NCBI RefSeq assembly: GCF_031181385.1
Contig: NZ_JAPSKV010000013.1
Coordinates: 75,321 to 113,983, forward strand
Origin: Fredinandcohnia onubensis
Lineage (GTDB): Bacteria; Bacillota; Bacilli; Bacillales; Bacillaceae_L
Direction: 5' to 3'
DNA length: 38,663 nucleotides
This document shows, piece after piece, positions 9,301 to 18,102 of the stretch. A program made the position numbers and the translations under genes. The notes under the pieces were generated by a model that saw nothing but the letters and a program-made list of their open reading frames with translations, was not told the DNA's origin and ran no database searches. Numbering within the stretch: the stretch's first letter is position 1; every line of letters begins with the position of its first letter.

Positions 9301-10380
9301 ATGTCGGTAAATATGGTCGAACTACGAGACATCAATAAACAATTCGGGGAAACGAAGGTTGTTCAAAATGTATCATTGAATGTAAAAGAGGGAGAGTTTC
9401 TAACATTACTAGGGCCAAGTGGATGTGGGAAAACAACAACACTCCGGATGATTGCTGGATTTGAACAACCAACCTCAGGAAGCATTCTCTTAGATGGTAA
9501 GCAAGTGGAAGGAATACCTGCAAATAAACGAAATGTTAATACTGTCTTTCAGAGCTATGCCCTTTTTCCACATATGAATATTTTTGATAACGTGGCATTC
9601 GGTCTTAAAATGAGAGGCGAGGATAAGGGGGTAATTAAAGAGAGGGTATCGAAAATGCTAGAGTTAGTTCGTTTACAGGGCTATGAGAAAAGAACTCCAG
9701 CACAGCTTAGTGGTGGTCAAAAGCAGCGGATTGCAATTGCAAGAGCCTTAATTAACAATCCAAAAGTCATTTTATTAGATGAACCACTAGGCGCATTAGA
9801 CCTCAAGCTCCGAAAACAAATGCAGGTTGAATTGAAGCATCTTCAACAACAGCTTAAAATCACCTTTATTTATGTTACTCATGATCAGGAAGAGGCACTT
9901 ACGATGTCAGACCGAATTGCGGTAATGAATAATGGATTCATAGAGCAGTTAGGTTCTCCAACTGAAATATATGAGAAACCACAAACCAAGTTTGTTGCTG
10001 ATTTTATTGGAGAAACGAACTTATTTGAAGGACAAATATCAAGGCTAGATAATAGCTTTGCCTATTTAGATTTCGGTGGTAAGGAAATTGAAGTTAAGAA
10101 TGAAGGACTAAACGTTGGTGAAAAAGTATTTGTCACGATTCGCCCAGAACGAATTAAGATTGTTAGAGAGCAGTCCCCAACAACGAATTCTGTACAATTA
10201 AAAGGTAGGTTTAAGGAACTTATATATGTTGGATCTGTTTCAAAAATGGTGGTTTTACTCGAAAATGGGAAGGAAGTAGTTGTGAATGAACAAGCAGCTG
10301 GTTCCCAAGTAAATGAGTACATAAATAAGGATATTTATTTAACGTGGGGAGTCGACCATGGTGTTGTCATGAAGGAATAG
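9301..10380 (+). CDS. potA: Spermidine/putrescine ABC transporter ATPase PotA
   Basis: Cytoplasmic ATPase that powers polyamine import with PotB and PotC. The 359-aa protein has Walker A GPSGCGKT (38-45), the Q-loop TVFQSYALFP, signature LSGGQ (136-140), Walker B ILLDEP (157-162) and the switch THDQEEA. After about residue 235 comes the TOBE/MOI regulatory domain (IGETNLFEG; TIRPERIKI) typical of PotA. AAGGGGGA precedes the ATG. It is monocistronic here and convergent with potC, unlike the usual potABCD operon, but all pieces are under sigma-54 promoters. Confidence 0.96.
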   Translation: MSVNMVELRDINKQFGETKVVQNVSLNVKEGEFLTLLGPSGCGKTTTLRMIAGFEQPTSGSILLDGKQVEGIPANKRNVNTVFQSYALFPHMNIFDNVAFGLKMRGEDKGVIKERVSKMLELVRLQGYEKRTPAQLSGGQKQRIAIARALINNPKVILLDEPLGALDLKLRKQMQVELKHLQQQLKITFIYVTHDQEEALTMSDRIAVMNNGFIEQLGSPTEIYEKPQTKFVADFIGETNLFEGQISRLDNSFAYLDFGGKEIEVKNEGLNVGEKVFVTIRPERIKIVREQSPTTNSVQLKGRFKELIYVGSVSKMVVLLENGKEVVVNEQAAGSQVNEYINKDIYLTWGVDHGVVMKE

Positions 10381-10430
10381 AAAAAGGCTATCAGGTAGTT
10401 CTTTTTTGGTTGAGTATTGTACAAATGATA

Positions 10431-10468
10431 ACCCAAGAATGCTGAAGATAACAGCATTCTTGGGTTTT
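10431..10468. terminator. Bidirectional terminator between convergent potA and potC
   Basis: A perfect 13-bp stem, ACCCAAGAATGCT (10431-10443) with AGCATTCTTGGGT (10453-10465), is followed by T on the + strand. It lies between the convergent ends of potA and potC. The A-run on the left is short, so termination of the minus transcript is less certain. Confidence 0.8.
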
Positions 10469-10513
10469 GTTTTTGCCGGTATAAACATAAGAATTACCTG
10501 TCGTGTAGCTTTA

Positions 10514-11296
10514 CTATCCATTTTTCCTCATCAACAGGCGTTCACCGACAATGACTGCACCAAGGGTAACGACAAGCATTAATGTGGATAATGCATTAAT
10601 TTCCGGTGTGACCCCGTATCGAACCATTGAGAATATTTGTAATGGCAGTGTTGTACTTCCCGGACCTGCTACGAAGAAACTCACGATTACATCATCCAGA
10701 GATATTGTAAAAGAAAGCAATGCACTTGCGACAATTGCTGGACCTATAATCGGTAAGGTAATAAGTCGAAAGGTCTGCCATTCACTAGCCCCCAAATCCA
10801 TGGCAGCTTCTTCTACAGAACGATCAAATCCTTTCAGACGAGCCCTTACAACGACAACAACATAAGGAATACAAAATGTAATATGAGAAACAATGAGTGT
10901 CCAGATTCCTAATGGCATTTTTACCATCGAAAAGAATGCTAGTAATGCAATTCCCATAACGATTTCCGACATGACAAGGGGAATATATAGCATTCCATCT
11001 AGCATCGATTTTCCTTTGAAATGATATTTGTACAATCCTACAGATACGAGTGTTCCTAAAATGGTTGATACAATCGTAGAGACAATCGCTACTATAATCG
11101 TAATTTTGGCTGCCTCTAATACTTCCGTATTTGACCAAAGCTTTGCATACCACTCAAATGTAAAACCAGTCCAAACGGCGTTAAGCTTTGATTTATTAAA
11201 TGAAAACATAATTAAAATCAGAATCGGTAAATACAAAAAGGAATAAATAAGAGCGCCATAAATGATTGACGACCATTTTGTAAATCGTGAATTCAC
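10514..11296 (-). CDS. potC: Polyamine ABC transporter permease PotC
   Basis: Inner-membrane permease, 260 aa, with about six hydrophobic segments. The EAA loop that contacts PotA is EEAAMDLGASEWQTFRLITLP in the second half, and the N-terminal SSIIYGALIYSFLYLPILILIMFSFN is the typical first membrane span. It starts with GTG, separated by a single base from the potB stop, with a GGGGGTG ribosome site inside potB. Together with potB it forms a two-gene unit read leftward from a sigma-54 promoter at 12260-12275. Confidence 0.95.
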   Translation of the reverse strand: MNSRFTKWSSIIYGALIYSFLYLPILILIMFSFNKSKLNAVWTGFTFEWYAKLWSNTEVLEAAKITIIVAIVSTIVSTILGTLVSVGLYKYHFKGKSMLDGMLYIPLVMSEIVMGIALLAFFSMVKMPLGIWTLIVSHITFCIPYVVVVVRARLKGFDRSVEEAAMDLGASEWQTFRLITLPIIGPAIVASALLSFTISLDDVIVSFFVAGPGSTTLPLQIFSMVRYGVTPEINALSTLMLVVTLGAVIVGERLLMRKNG

Positions 11297-11297
11297 C

Positions 11298-12218
11298 CTA
11301 CATCACCCCCAAGTCATCTTTATTTCCTTTTGAAATACGTAGATAAACAGCTATTAGTATCATTGTTAAAATAACCAAAATAACGGACGATGCTGCTCCA
11401 AATGGCCAGTCCCTTGCAGTAAGGAACTGATTTTTAATCAGATTTCCAATCATCATCGTCTTTGCCCCTCCCATTAAGTCAGGAATGAAAAAGAGCCCTA
11501 AGGTTGGAATAAAAACAAGTAATGAACCAGCAACGATACCAGGCATTGTTAGCGGGAGTGTAATTTTCATAAAGGTTTGCCAGCCCTTTGCCCCTAAATC
11601 GCTGGCTGCCTCCAAATACGATTTATCAAGCTTTTCAATCGACGCATACAAGGGAAGAACCATAAAAGGAAACAGAGTATACACAAGACCTACCAATATA
11701 GCGCCATTATTATAAAGTAGCGCCAGTGGTTCTGAAATTAGACCGATACTCATTAAGAGATGGTTGATTACCCCTTCGGTACGCAGCAAGATGATCCATG
11801 CATATGTGCGTATAAGTGAGTTCGTCCAAAAAGGGATTATAACGAGAAATAATAACAAGGTTCGATACTTAGGGGAAGAACGCGCAATCAAATATGCAAA
11901 TGGATATCCAAAAATTATGCATATGGCGGTTGTAACAGTTGCCATCAGGATTGACGACAGTAGTATGTTCATATATAGAGAGTCAAAAAATCGTGCATAA
12001 TTCTCGAGGGTAAAGACGTATTCAATGCCACCATACGTGCCCCTCGACATAAAACTTACAACAAGTATTAAGACAATCGGAATAAATAGAAATGCAATCA
12101 TCCAGAATGTTACTGGGGAAATCATCCAGATGGCACCTGCGCTTTTTATCCTCCTCTTTTTCGGTCGTTTTGTTTGAAATTTGACCGGTTGACCTGTAGA
12201 TAACTCTTCTTTGTTCAT
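11298..12218 (-). CDS. potB: Polyamine ABC transporter permease PotB
   Basis: Inner-membrane permease, 306 aa. A basic N-terminal tail (KFQTKRPKKRRIKS) precedes a first membrane segment around residues 30-55, and several more spans follow. The EAA loop is YLEAASDLGAKGWQTFMKITLP. The ATG is preceded by AGGAGGGG at good spacing. It is the first gene of a potB-potC unit transcribed away from the FAD oxidase gene; the shared intergenic region holds two sigma-54 promoters and one palindrome. Confidence 0.95.
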   Translation of the reverse strand: MNKEELSTGQPVKFQTKRPKKRRIKSAGAIWMISPVTFWMIAFLFIPIVLILVVSFMSRGTYGGIEYVFTLENYARFFDSLYMNILLSSILMATVTTAICIIFGYPFAYLIARSSPKYRTLLLFLVIIPFWTNSLIRTYAWIILLRTEGVINHLLMSIGLISEPLALLYNNGAILVGLVYTLFPFMVLPLYASIEKLDKSYLEAASDLGAKGWQTFMKITLPLTMPGIVAGSLLVFIPTLGLFFIPDLMGGAKTMMIGNLIKNQFLTARDWPFGAASSVILVILTMILIAVYLRISKGNKDDLGVM

Positions 12219-12259
12219 CTTCGACCCCTCCTACATTAAAAGCGATTACCTTTTAAATA

Positions 12260-12275
12260 TGCAAGATTCATTCCA
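12260..12275 (-). promoter_or_regulatory. Sigma-54 promoter of potBC
   Basis: Read on the minus strand: TGGAAT-GAATC-TTGCA. The invariant GG and GC are present with N10 spacing between them; the -24 box differs from consensus at two less conserved bases. The expected start is near 12248, some 30 nt before potB. The palindrome centred at 12343 lies 68 bp upstream of the -24 box. Confidence 0.78.
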
Positions 12276-12326
12276 ACTTCAAAGTATCTGAATTAAAAAA
12301 GTAGTAAGAATCACCAAAGAGATTTT

Positions 12327-12359
12327 ATGCACATGTGAATAACTTATTCAATTTTGCAT
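12327..12359. promoter_or_regulatory. 33-bp palindromic operator, proposed enhancer for the sigma-54 activator
   Basis: Outer arms ATGCA (12327-12331) and TGCAT (12355-12359) and inner arms TGAATAA (12336-12342) and TTATTCA (12344-12350) form a perfect two-level inverted repeat around a central C. It stands between divergent sigma-54 promoters, 68 and 80 bp from their -24 boxes, the distance expected of an upstream activating sequence. The same architecture recurs at 19230-19262. Confidence 0.8.
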
Positions 12360-12422
12360 AGTGCTTATCCAAGATAAAAACGAATTCAAAATGTTGCTGT
12401 AAATTTTTGTGAAATTCTAAAC

Positions 12423-12438
12423 TGGTACGATACTTGCA
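12423..12438 (+). promoter_or_regulatory. Sigma-54 promoter of the FAD oxidase unit
   Basis: TGGTAC-GATAC-TTGCA keeps the invariant GG and GC. The expected start is near 12450, about 36 nt before the TTG start of the oxidase gene. The palindrome is 80 bp upstream. Confidence 0.85.
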
Positions 12439-12485
12439 TAATTCTATTTTAGGTAGAAACGGAAAGATGTAGGAGAGTGGAGAAT

Positions 12486-13760
12486 TTGAAACAAATTTCT
12501 ATGTGGGAAGCAACCTCAAATAAGAAAAAACAACGTTCACCCTTATCTGTTAATCAAGAATGTGATGTGGTCATTATTGGAGGAGGCTTTACGGGGCTAT
12601 CGACGGCATACCATTTACAAAAGAAAAACATTAAAACAATTGTACTTGAAAAAAGCTATATCGGTAGCGGTGCAAGTGGGAGAAATGGAGGTCAAATTTT
12701 AACAGGCTTTATTGATCCCATGAGCTCACTAGCAAAGAAAAAAGGTTTGGAAACTGCAAAACAAATGCTTCAAATGTCGCTTGATTCAATTGATTTAATT
12801 GAACAGATTAGTAAGGATAATCAAATTGCATGTTCCTTCAAGCGCACTGGTCACCTCTACGCCGCGTATAAGCCGACACATATTGACTGGCTAAAAGAAG
12901 AACAACAGATACTAGAACGAGACTTTAATTACAAGGTTCAGGTAATTGATCAGAAGGAATTACACACAGAGCTAAAAACAAATTTTTATCATGGTGGTTG
13001 TATTGATGAAAATAGTGCAACCTATCACCCTTTTGACTATGTACTTGGGTTGGCAGATGCTGTAGAAAAGCTTGGGGGTACAATCTTTGAGAATTCCGAG
13101 GCACGTCAAATCATAAAAGCTAAAAATGGTAAAGTCACCATTGAAACTCAAGATGGAAGGGTTACAGCTGCTCATTTGGTTATTGTCACAAACGCCTATT
13201 CAGGAAACCTGCATAAAACCATTTCCAGAAGTATCATTCCAGTTGAAAGCATAATGATTGCGACTGAACAATTACCAAAAGAACTTGTTTCTTCGTTAAT
13301 TCCAAATAATAGAGCGATATTTGATACAAAGCACATGCTTTATTATTTTAGGAGAACTCCTGACGATCGGATTGCATTCGGGGGATCTGGTAGATCCGTA
13401 AGTGGTGATACAGGTTCACTTTATCAAAAGTTAAAAGAGGGAATGGACACGGTTTTTCCAGAACTAAGAAAGTATAAGTCTGAATTTTGTTGGAGCGGGA
13501 AGGTTGGATTTACCAGGGAAATGCTCCCTTACATTGGTCAGCTTGAGGATGGCACGCATTTTGCGTTCGGCTATGCTGGTCATGGTGCCGCAATGTCGAC
13601 ATTAATGGGGAAGCTACTCGCTGAGAATATCCTTTCTGAGAACAATGGGAAAAATCCGTTCGAAAAAAATGATTTACGACCAATCCCGTTTTATAGTCAG
13701 CATGGAAAAGTAGTCGGTCTAATGAAGTACTATTTTAAGGTTAAAGACGCCATCTCATAA
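12486..13760 (+). CDS. FAD-dependent amine oxidoreductase (DAO family, PuuB-like)
   Basis: Predicted to oxidise a primary or N-substituted amine to an aldehyde with FAD. With the chosen start it is 424 aa. The dinucleotide-binding motif IIGGGFTGLS is near residues 30-39, and YIGSGASGRNGGQI is the typical DAO-family segment also found in gamma-glutamylputrescine oxidase PuuB. The C-terminal FAD motif is FAFGYAGHGA. I chose TTG at 12486: AGGAGAG at 12471 gives proper spacing, whereas the GTG at 12477 overlaps that ribosome site. It leads a unit with a C45 hydrolase, an aldehyde dehydrogenase and a GNAT-nitrilase. No PuuA or PuuD is in the window, so the real substrate is open. Confidence 0.87.
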   Translation: MKQISMWEATSNKKKQRSPLSVNQECDVVIIGGGFTGLSTAYHLQKKNIKTIVLEKSYIGSGASGRNGGQILTGFIDPMSSLAKKKGLETAKQMLQMSLDSIDLIEQISKDNQIACSFKRTGHLYAAYKPTHIDWLKEEQQILERDFNYKVQVIDQKELHTELKTNFYHGGCIDENSATYHPFDYVLGLADAVEKLGGTIFENSEARQIIKAKNGKVTIETQDGRVTAAHLVIVTNAYSGNLHKTISRSIIPVESIMIATEQLPKELVSSLIPNNRAIFDTKHMLYYFRRTPDDRIAFGGSGRSVSGDTGSLYQKLKEGMDTVFPELRKYKSEFCWSGKVGFTREMLPYIGQLEDGTHFAFGYAGHGAAMSTLMGKLLAENILSENNGKNPFEKNDLRPIPFYSQHGKVVGLMKYYFKVKDAIS

Positions 13761-13844
13761 TAGGTTCAACAGATGCCGGCATACAATAGTAAACGTGGAA
13801 AGTTTAAATTTTAAAGAAATATGCCACTAGAAAGGAATGTCGAC

Positions 13845-14921
13845 ATGATAAAAAAACTCCAGCTGTCTGGGGCGCCAAAGCAAATTGGGGAACAACACGG
13901 CAGCGAAGGGAAAGACGAGGTTCATCAAAGTCTTGAAACCTATGAATCTCTTTTTTACGGGTATAGCAAAATAAGTTGGAAGCAAGCAATTCAGTTGGCA
14001 CTAGGACATTTGCCAGCAATAGAATCCTATAATCGTGACTTTATAGCTGAAATGGAAGGAGTTGCTAAGGGGGCTGGGGTAATCTTTGAGGATATTTTAG
14101 TGTTGAATACTCGAAGTGAAATTGCATTAGCCGGAAGAAAAACATTTTCTGATGGTTGTACGGCTATTGCCATAACCCCACCATATACCGAGGAAACAAT
14201 CATAGGCCAAAATTGGGATTGGAAAATGGAACAAGCAAATAGCCTACTACTGCTTGAAATCGAGCAAAAGAATAAGCCAGCGATAAAAATGATAACGGAG
14301 GGAGGATTAATTGGGAAGATTGGCTTAAATAGTAGCGGAATTGGTGTCTGTTTAAATGCACTCCATACGAATAAAAAGTCTAATCAAATACCTATTCATT
14401 TAGGACTACGTAGTGTCCTTAATTCTCATACCCTCCATGAAGCTGTTTCTAACATAAAACATGGGCAAATGGCATCTGCAGCCAATTTCCTCATTGCCTT
14501 TGAAGATGATAATAAGCAGGCAATGGCAGCTAATTTTGAGGTTTCACCATATGGAATGGATATGATTTCAAACAGTGAAGGAATTCTTGTTCACACGAAT
14601 CATATTTGTTCACTCGAGGTTCAGAAACATCTAATCGATATGAATGAATACAAGTTTGAGGATTCGATGGTCCGTAAAAAACGAGCAGAACAGCTGATTT
14701 ATAAGAGCATTAGAGCGGGAAATGAAATTGATGAGAATTGCTTTAAGGAATGGTTTTCTGATACTTTCAACTATCCAAATTCCATTAATCATCATGTAAA
14801 TACAAGTGCACCGAAGCATCGCCAAATGGAGACAGTCTTTTCTGTCATTATGAATCTATCAAAACGAACCATGCAGCTCTGCATAGGAAAACCCTCGGTG
14901 AATGGATATGTTGAAATATAG
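13845..14921 (+). CDS. C45-family Ntn-hydrolase (acyl-CoA:6-APA acyltransferase-like)
   Basis: Member of the peptidase C45 / isopenicillin-N acyltransferase-like family, N-terminal-nucleophile hydrolases that cleave or exchange amide-bound acyl groups after self-cleavage before a Cys. The candidate nucleophile is Cys105 in SDGCTAIAI, matching the family Gly-Cys-Thr site. Other family marks are EMEGVAKGAG, NTRSEI (88-93) and IGQNWDW. The 358-aa length fits. ATG 13845 is chosen because AAAGGA lies 8 nt upstream; the ATG at 13821 has no ribosome site. Between an amine oxidase and an aldehyde dehydrogenase it could remove an acyl group from an N-acylated polyamine or acyl-GABA; this is inference. 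Confidence 0.83.
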   Translation: MIKKLQLSGAPKQIGEQHGSEGKDEVHQSLETYESLFYGYSKISWKQAIQLALGHLPAIESYNRDFIAEMEGVAKGAGVIFEDILVLNTRSEIALAGRKTFSDGCTAIAITPPYTEETIIGQNWDWKMEQANSLLLLEIEQKNKPAIKMITEGGLIGKIGLNSSGIGVCLNALHTNKKSNQIPIHLGLRSVLNSHTLHEAVSNIKHGQMASAANFLIAFEDDNKQAMAANFEVSPYGMDMISNSEGILVHTNHICSLEVQKHLIDMNEYKFEDSMVRKKRAEQLIYKSIRAGNEIDENCFKEWFSDTFNYPNSINHHVNTSAPKHRQMETVFSVIMNLSKRTMQLCIGKPSVNGYVEI

Positions 14922-14947
14922 AAAACGAAAAATTTAAGAGGAGTGAA

Positions 14948-16375
14948 ATGATGCTATATATTAATGGTGAATGGAGAGAAGCGAAATCTGGAAGGAGGCT
15001 TCAAGTAATCAATCCGGCTACATTTGAACCCGTTCAGGATGTTGCCTATGGAGGAATAGAAGAAACGAAAGAAGCAATAGCTGCTGCATCTGTATCTTTT
15101 CCTATTTGGAAAAGGGCAACGGGGAAAGAACGCGGACAGTACCTTGAACGGGTTGCAGCACTTTTACGAGAAAAAACACACGAAATTGCTGTCGTGATGA
15201 CATCAGAAATGGGGAAGCCAATCCCAGAAGCTATCCGTGAAATTGGCATTGCAATTGACTATGTAGATTGGTATGCCGAAGAAGCAAAACGAATTTATGG
15301 AGAAACACTGACTCCTTCCCACCCAGATAAACATTTAATGGTAATACGTGAACCTGTAGGTGTAACAGCCGCCATCACACCATGGAATTTCCCGATTGCA
15401 ATGATTACTCGAAAGCTAGCCCCTGCATTAGCAGCTGGATGTACAGTGATATTAAAACCAGCCTCAGCAACACCGCTAACAGCGATTAAGGTCTTTGAAT
15501 GTTTTCATGAAGCAGAATTACCTAAAGGCGTTGTGAATTTAGTTATTGGCTCTGCTTCCGAAATTGCGGACGAAATGACAAGTAATCCCGACGTGAAAAA
15601 AATTACCTTTACTGGCTCAACTGAAGTAGGAAAAAAATTAATCCAAGACTCTGCACGACAGTTGAAAAAGGTTTCTATGGAGCTGGGTGGACACGCACCT
15701 TTTATTGTATTTGAGGATGCAGATTTGGATTTAGCAGTCGAAGGGATCATGTTAACCAAGTTTAAAAACTGTGGGCAAACATGCATTAGTACAAATCGTA
15801 TTTATGTTGCAGAAAAGGTTGTGGATCAGTTTGGTCAAAGGCTTGCTGAACGTGTAAGTCAGCTTACAATCGGTAATGGGCTGGAGGAAGGCGTAGACGT
15901 TGGTCCCCTAATTGATAGAAAAGCATTAGAAAAGGTGAAGGAGCATGTGCAAGATGCACTTACACATAATGGAAAACTCCTTTGTGGAGGTAAACAGGCA
16001 ATTAAGGAGGGGTTAAAGGGCAGTTTCTATGAGCCTACAGTTATAGCTGGGGCCAGTGAAAATATGAAAATTCTATCTGAAGAAACTTTTGGACCAGTCG
16101 CTCCGATTATACCTTTTACGTCTGAAGAAGAAGTAATTGGGAAGGTAAATCATAAGCAATATGGGTTGGCATCATACTGCTACACAAAGGATTTAAGTCG
16201 GGCTATGAGGATTATGCGTGAACTAGACTATGGAATTGTTGGCATCAATGATCCAACACCCGTTGTGGCACAGGCTCCTTTTGGCGGAATGAAGGAAAGT
16301 GGCATCGGAAGGGAAGGTGGAAAATACGGTTTAGAGGAGTATTTAGAAGAAAAATTTGTATCTATACAAATCTAA
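14948..16375 (+). CDS. NAD(P)-dependent aldehyde dehydrogenase, succinate-semialdehyde type (copy 1)
   Basis: A 475-aa enzyme of the GabD branch. It has the cofactor-binding ITPWNFP and KPASATPLTA, general-base Glu245 in MELGGHAP, and catalytic Cys279 in CGQTCIS. QAPFGGMKESGIGREGG near the C-terminus is also GabD-like. The ribosome site is AGAGGAGTG; a second ATG directly follows the first, so the start may be one codon later. In its operon it would oxidise the aldehyde made by the oxidase or succinic semialdehyde. A clear paralogue lies at 28587-30020. Confidence 0.93.
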   Translation: MMLYINGEWREAKSGRRLQVINPATFEPVQDVAYGGIEETKEAIAAASVSFPIWKRATGKERGQYLERVAALLREKTHEIAVVMTSEMGKPIPEAIREIGIAIDYVDWYAEEAKRIYGETLTPSHPDKHLMVIREPVGVTAAITPWNFPIAMITRKLAPALAAGCTVILKPASATPLTAIKVFECFHEAELPKGVVNLVIGSASEIADEMTSNPDVKKITFTGSTEVGKKLIQDSARQLKKVSMELGGHAPFIVFEDADLDLAVEGIMLTKFKNCGQTCISTNRIYVAEKVVDQFGQRLAERVSQLTIGNGLEEGVDVGPLIDRKALEKVKEHVQDALTHNGKLLCGGKQAIKEGLKGSFYEPTVIAGASENMKILSEETFGPVAPIIPFTSEEEVIGKVNHKQYGLASYCYTKDLSRAMRIMRELDYGIVGINDPTPVVAQAPFGGMKESGIGREGGKYGLEEYLEEKFVSIQI

Positions 16376-16459
16376 TCAACGTTTCAACCAAACCGAGTAC
16401 AACAACTGTAGCTTTGGCCAACATTAAAAAACTGTATGAAAAAGAAAGGGTAGATATTT

Positions 16460-18028
16460 GTGTCAACCATCGATCTTTCGAAATTTGAGAAGAAGATCAT
16501 TTTGAGGAATATTAAACACGAGGATATTGATGAAATTATTAGTCTATCAAAAACTTGCTTCCCCAATATGGAGCCTTGGGAACGTGATCAATTAGAAAGC
16601 CATCTTTCTATTTTTCCAGAAGGTCAGTTTTGTGTAGAGTATGACGGGAAAATAATTGGTTCTTGCTCAAGCTTAATCGTAGAATTTGATGAATATGATG
16701 ACAAGCATACGTTTAATGAAATTAGCGGAAATTCCTATATTCGAAACCATGACCCTGAAGGGAAAAATCTTTATGGTATTGATGTAATGGTTCATCCAGA
16801 CTATCGAAGGATGAAAATTGGACGTCGTCTTTATGAGGCGCGTAGAAAACTTGCACAGGCACTAAATTTGGAGAGTATTATCATTGGTGGGAGAATCTCA
16901 AACTATCATAAATATGCCGATAAAATGTCAGCTAGAGAATATGTAGAACAGGTCATTCAACAGAATATATATGACCCTGCACTAACATTCCAAATGATGA
17001 ATGGGTTTGTCTTAAAAAGGGTTAATGCCAATTATCTCACTGATAAGGATTCTTTAGGCTATGCTACCTTAATGGAATGGAATAATCCGGACTACCTACC
17101 TAGGAAAACAAGACGTATATATACAAGAGCACTACCCGTTCGTATTTCTGTTATCCAATACATGATGAAGAAAATTAAATCTTTTGAAGAATTTGAGACA
17201 CAATGTGAATATTTTATCGACGCAAGTTCTAATTTCCATTCGGATTTTGCGGTATTTCCAGAAACGTTTACAATGCAACTTCTTTCCTTTATCAAAGAAC
17301 AAGTTCCAAGTAAACAAATTAAAAAGGTTGCAGAGTATACGGAAAAGTATATAAACCTCTTTTCAATGCTTGCAGTTAAATACAATATAAATATTGTTGG
17401 GGGCTCTCATTTTGTTGAAGAGGGGAATTGTATTTACAATGTAGCCTATTTATTTAGACGTGATGGAACAATTGATAAACAATATAAAATTCATATTACT
17501 CCTGATGAAAGAAGATGGTGGGGAGTTCAACCTGGCAACGGTATTCACGTATTTGATACAGACTGTGGAAAAATTTCAATCTTAATCAGCTATGATATTC
17601 TATTTCCTGAACTAGCACGTATTGCGGTCGATAAGGGAGCTCAAATTATTTTTACTCCGTTTAGCACAGAAGACCAGCAGGGGTACTTAAGGGTGCGTTA
17701 TTGTTCCCAAGCACGTGCCGTTGAAAATCAGGTATATACTGTGATTGCAGGAACGGTTGGGAACCTTTCGCATGTTCCACATATGGATGTTCAATATGCA
17801 CAGTCTGGTATTTTTTCTCCGTCAGATTTTACATTCTCTAGTAATGGAATTGTTGGCGAATGTAATCCAAATATTGAAACGATCGTGGTTGGTGAGGTCG
17901 ATCTTGAAAGCCTAAGACGAAACCGAAACGTTGGCACAGAAACCCCATTAAAAGACCGTCGCACTGATTATTATCAAATCATAACAAAAGACCCAAGGCC
18001 AATGAGAAAGGAAATACCTGTTGATTAA
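16460..18028 (+). CDS. GNAT acetyltransferase-nitrilase fusion (YhcX-like) with Ser at the nitrilase nucleophile
   Basis: A 522-aa two-domain protein similar in architecture to B. subtilis YhcX. Residues about 10-210 are a GNAT domain (GIDVMVHPDYRRMKIGRRLYEARR around 106-129 is the acetyl-CoA loop). Residues about 225-500 are a carbon-nitrogen hydrolase domain: Glu268 in FAVFPETF and Lys343 in QYKIHIT are present, but the third triad position reads LISYD with Ser377 where the family has Cys. The codon is AGC, one base from TGC. The GTG start follows GAAAGGG. It is 84 nt after the aldehyde dehydrogenase with no terminator between, so it probably belongs to the oxidase unit. The role is unknown; hydrolysis may be lost or altered. 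Confidence 0.85.
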   Translation: MSTIDLSKFEKKIILRNIKHEDIDEIISLSKTCFPNMEPWERDQLESHLSIFPEGQFCVEYDGKIIGSCSSLIVEFDEYDDKHTFNEISGNSYIRNHDPEGKNLYGIDVMVHPDYRRMKIGRRLYEARRKLAQALNLESIIIGGRISNYHKYADKMSAREYVEQVIQQNIYDPALTFQMMNGFVLKRVNANYLTDKDSLGYATLMEWNNPDYLPRKTRRIYTRALPVRISVIQYMMKKIKSFEEFETQCEYFIDASSNFHSDFAVFPETFTMQLLSFIKEQVPSKQIKKVAEYTEKYINLFSMLAVKYNINIVGGSHFVEEGNCIYNVAYLFRRDGTIDKQYKIHITPDERRWWGVQPGNGIHVFDTDCGKISILISYDILFPELARIAVDKGAQIIFTPFSTEDQQGYLRVRYCSQARAVENQVYTVIAGTVGNLSHVPHMDVQYAQSGIFSPSDFTFSSNGIVGECNPNIETIVVGEVDLESLRRNRNVGTETPLKDRRTDYYQIITKDPRPMRKEIPVD

Positions 18029-18045
18029 TCGTACATCTCAAGACA

Positions 18046-18061
18046 TGGCATATAATTTGCA
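18046..18061 (+). promoter_or_regulatory. Sigma-54 promoter of potD copy 2
   Basis: TGGCAT-ATAAT-TTGCA, with invariant GG and GC, begins 17 nt after the stop of the preceding gene. The expected start is near 18073. No copy of the palindrome is seen nearby. Confidence 0.85.
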
Positions 18062-18102
18062 GGAAATAAAATAGAATCTATTTTAAAAAGGGGAGAGTGT
18101 AT

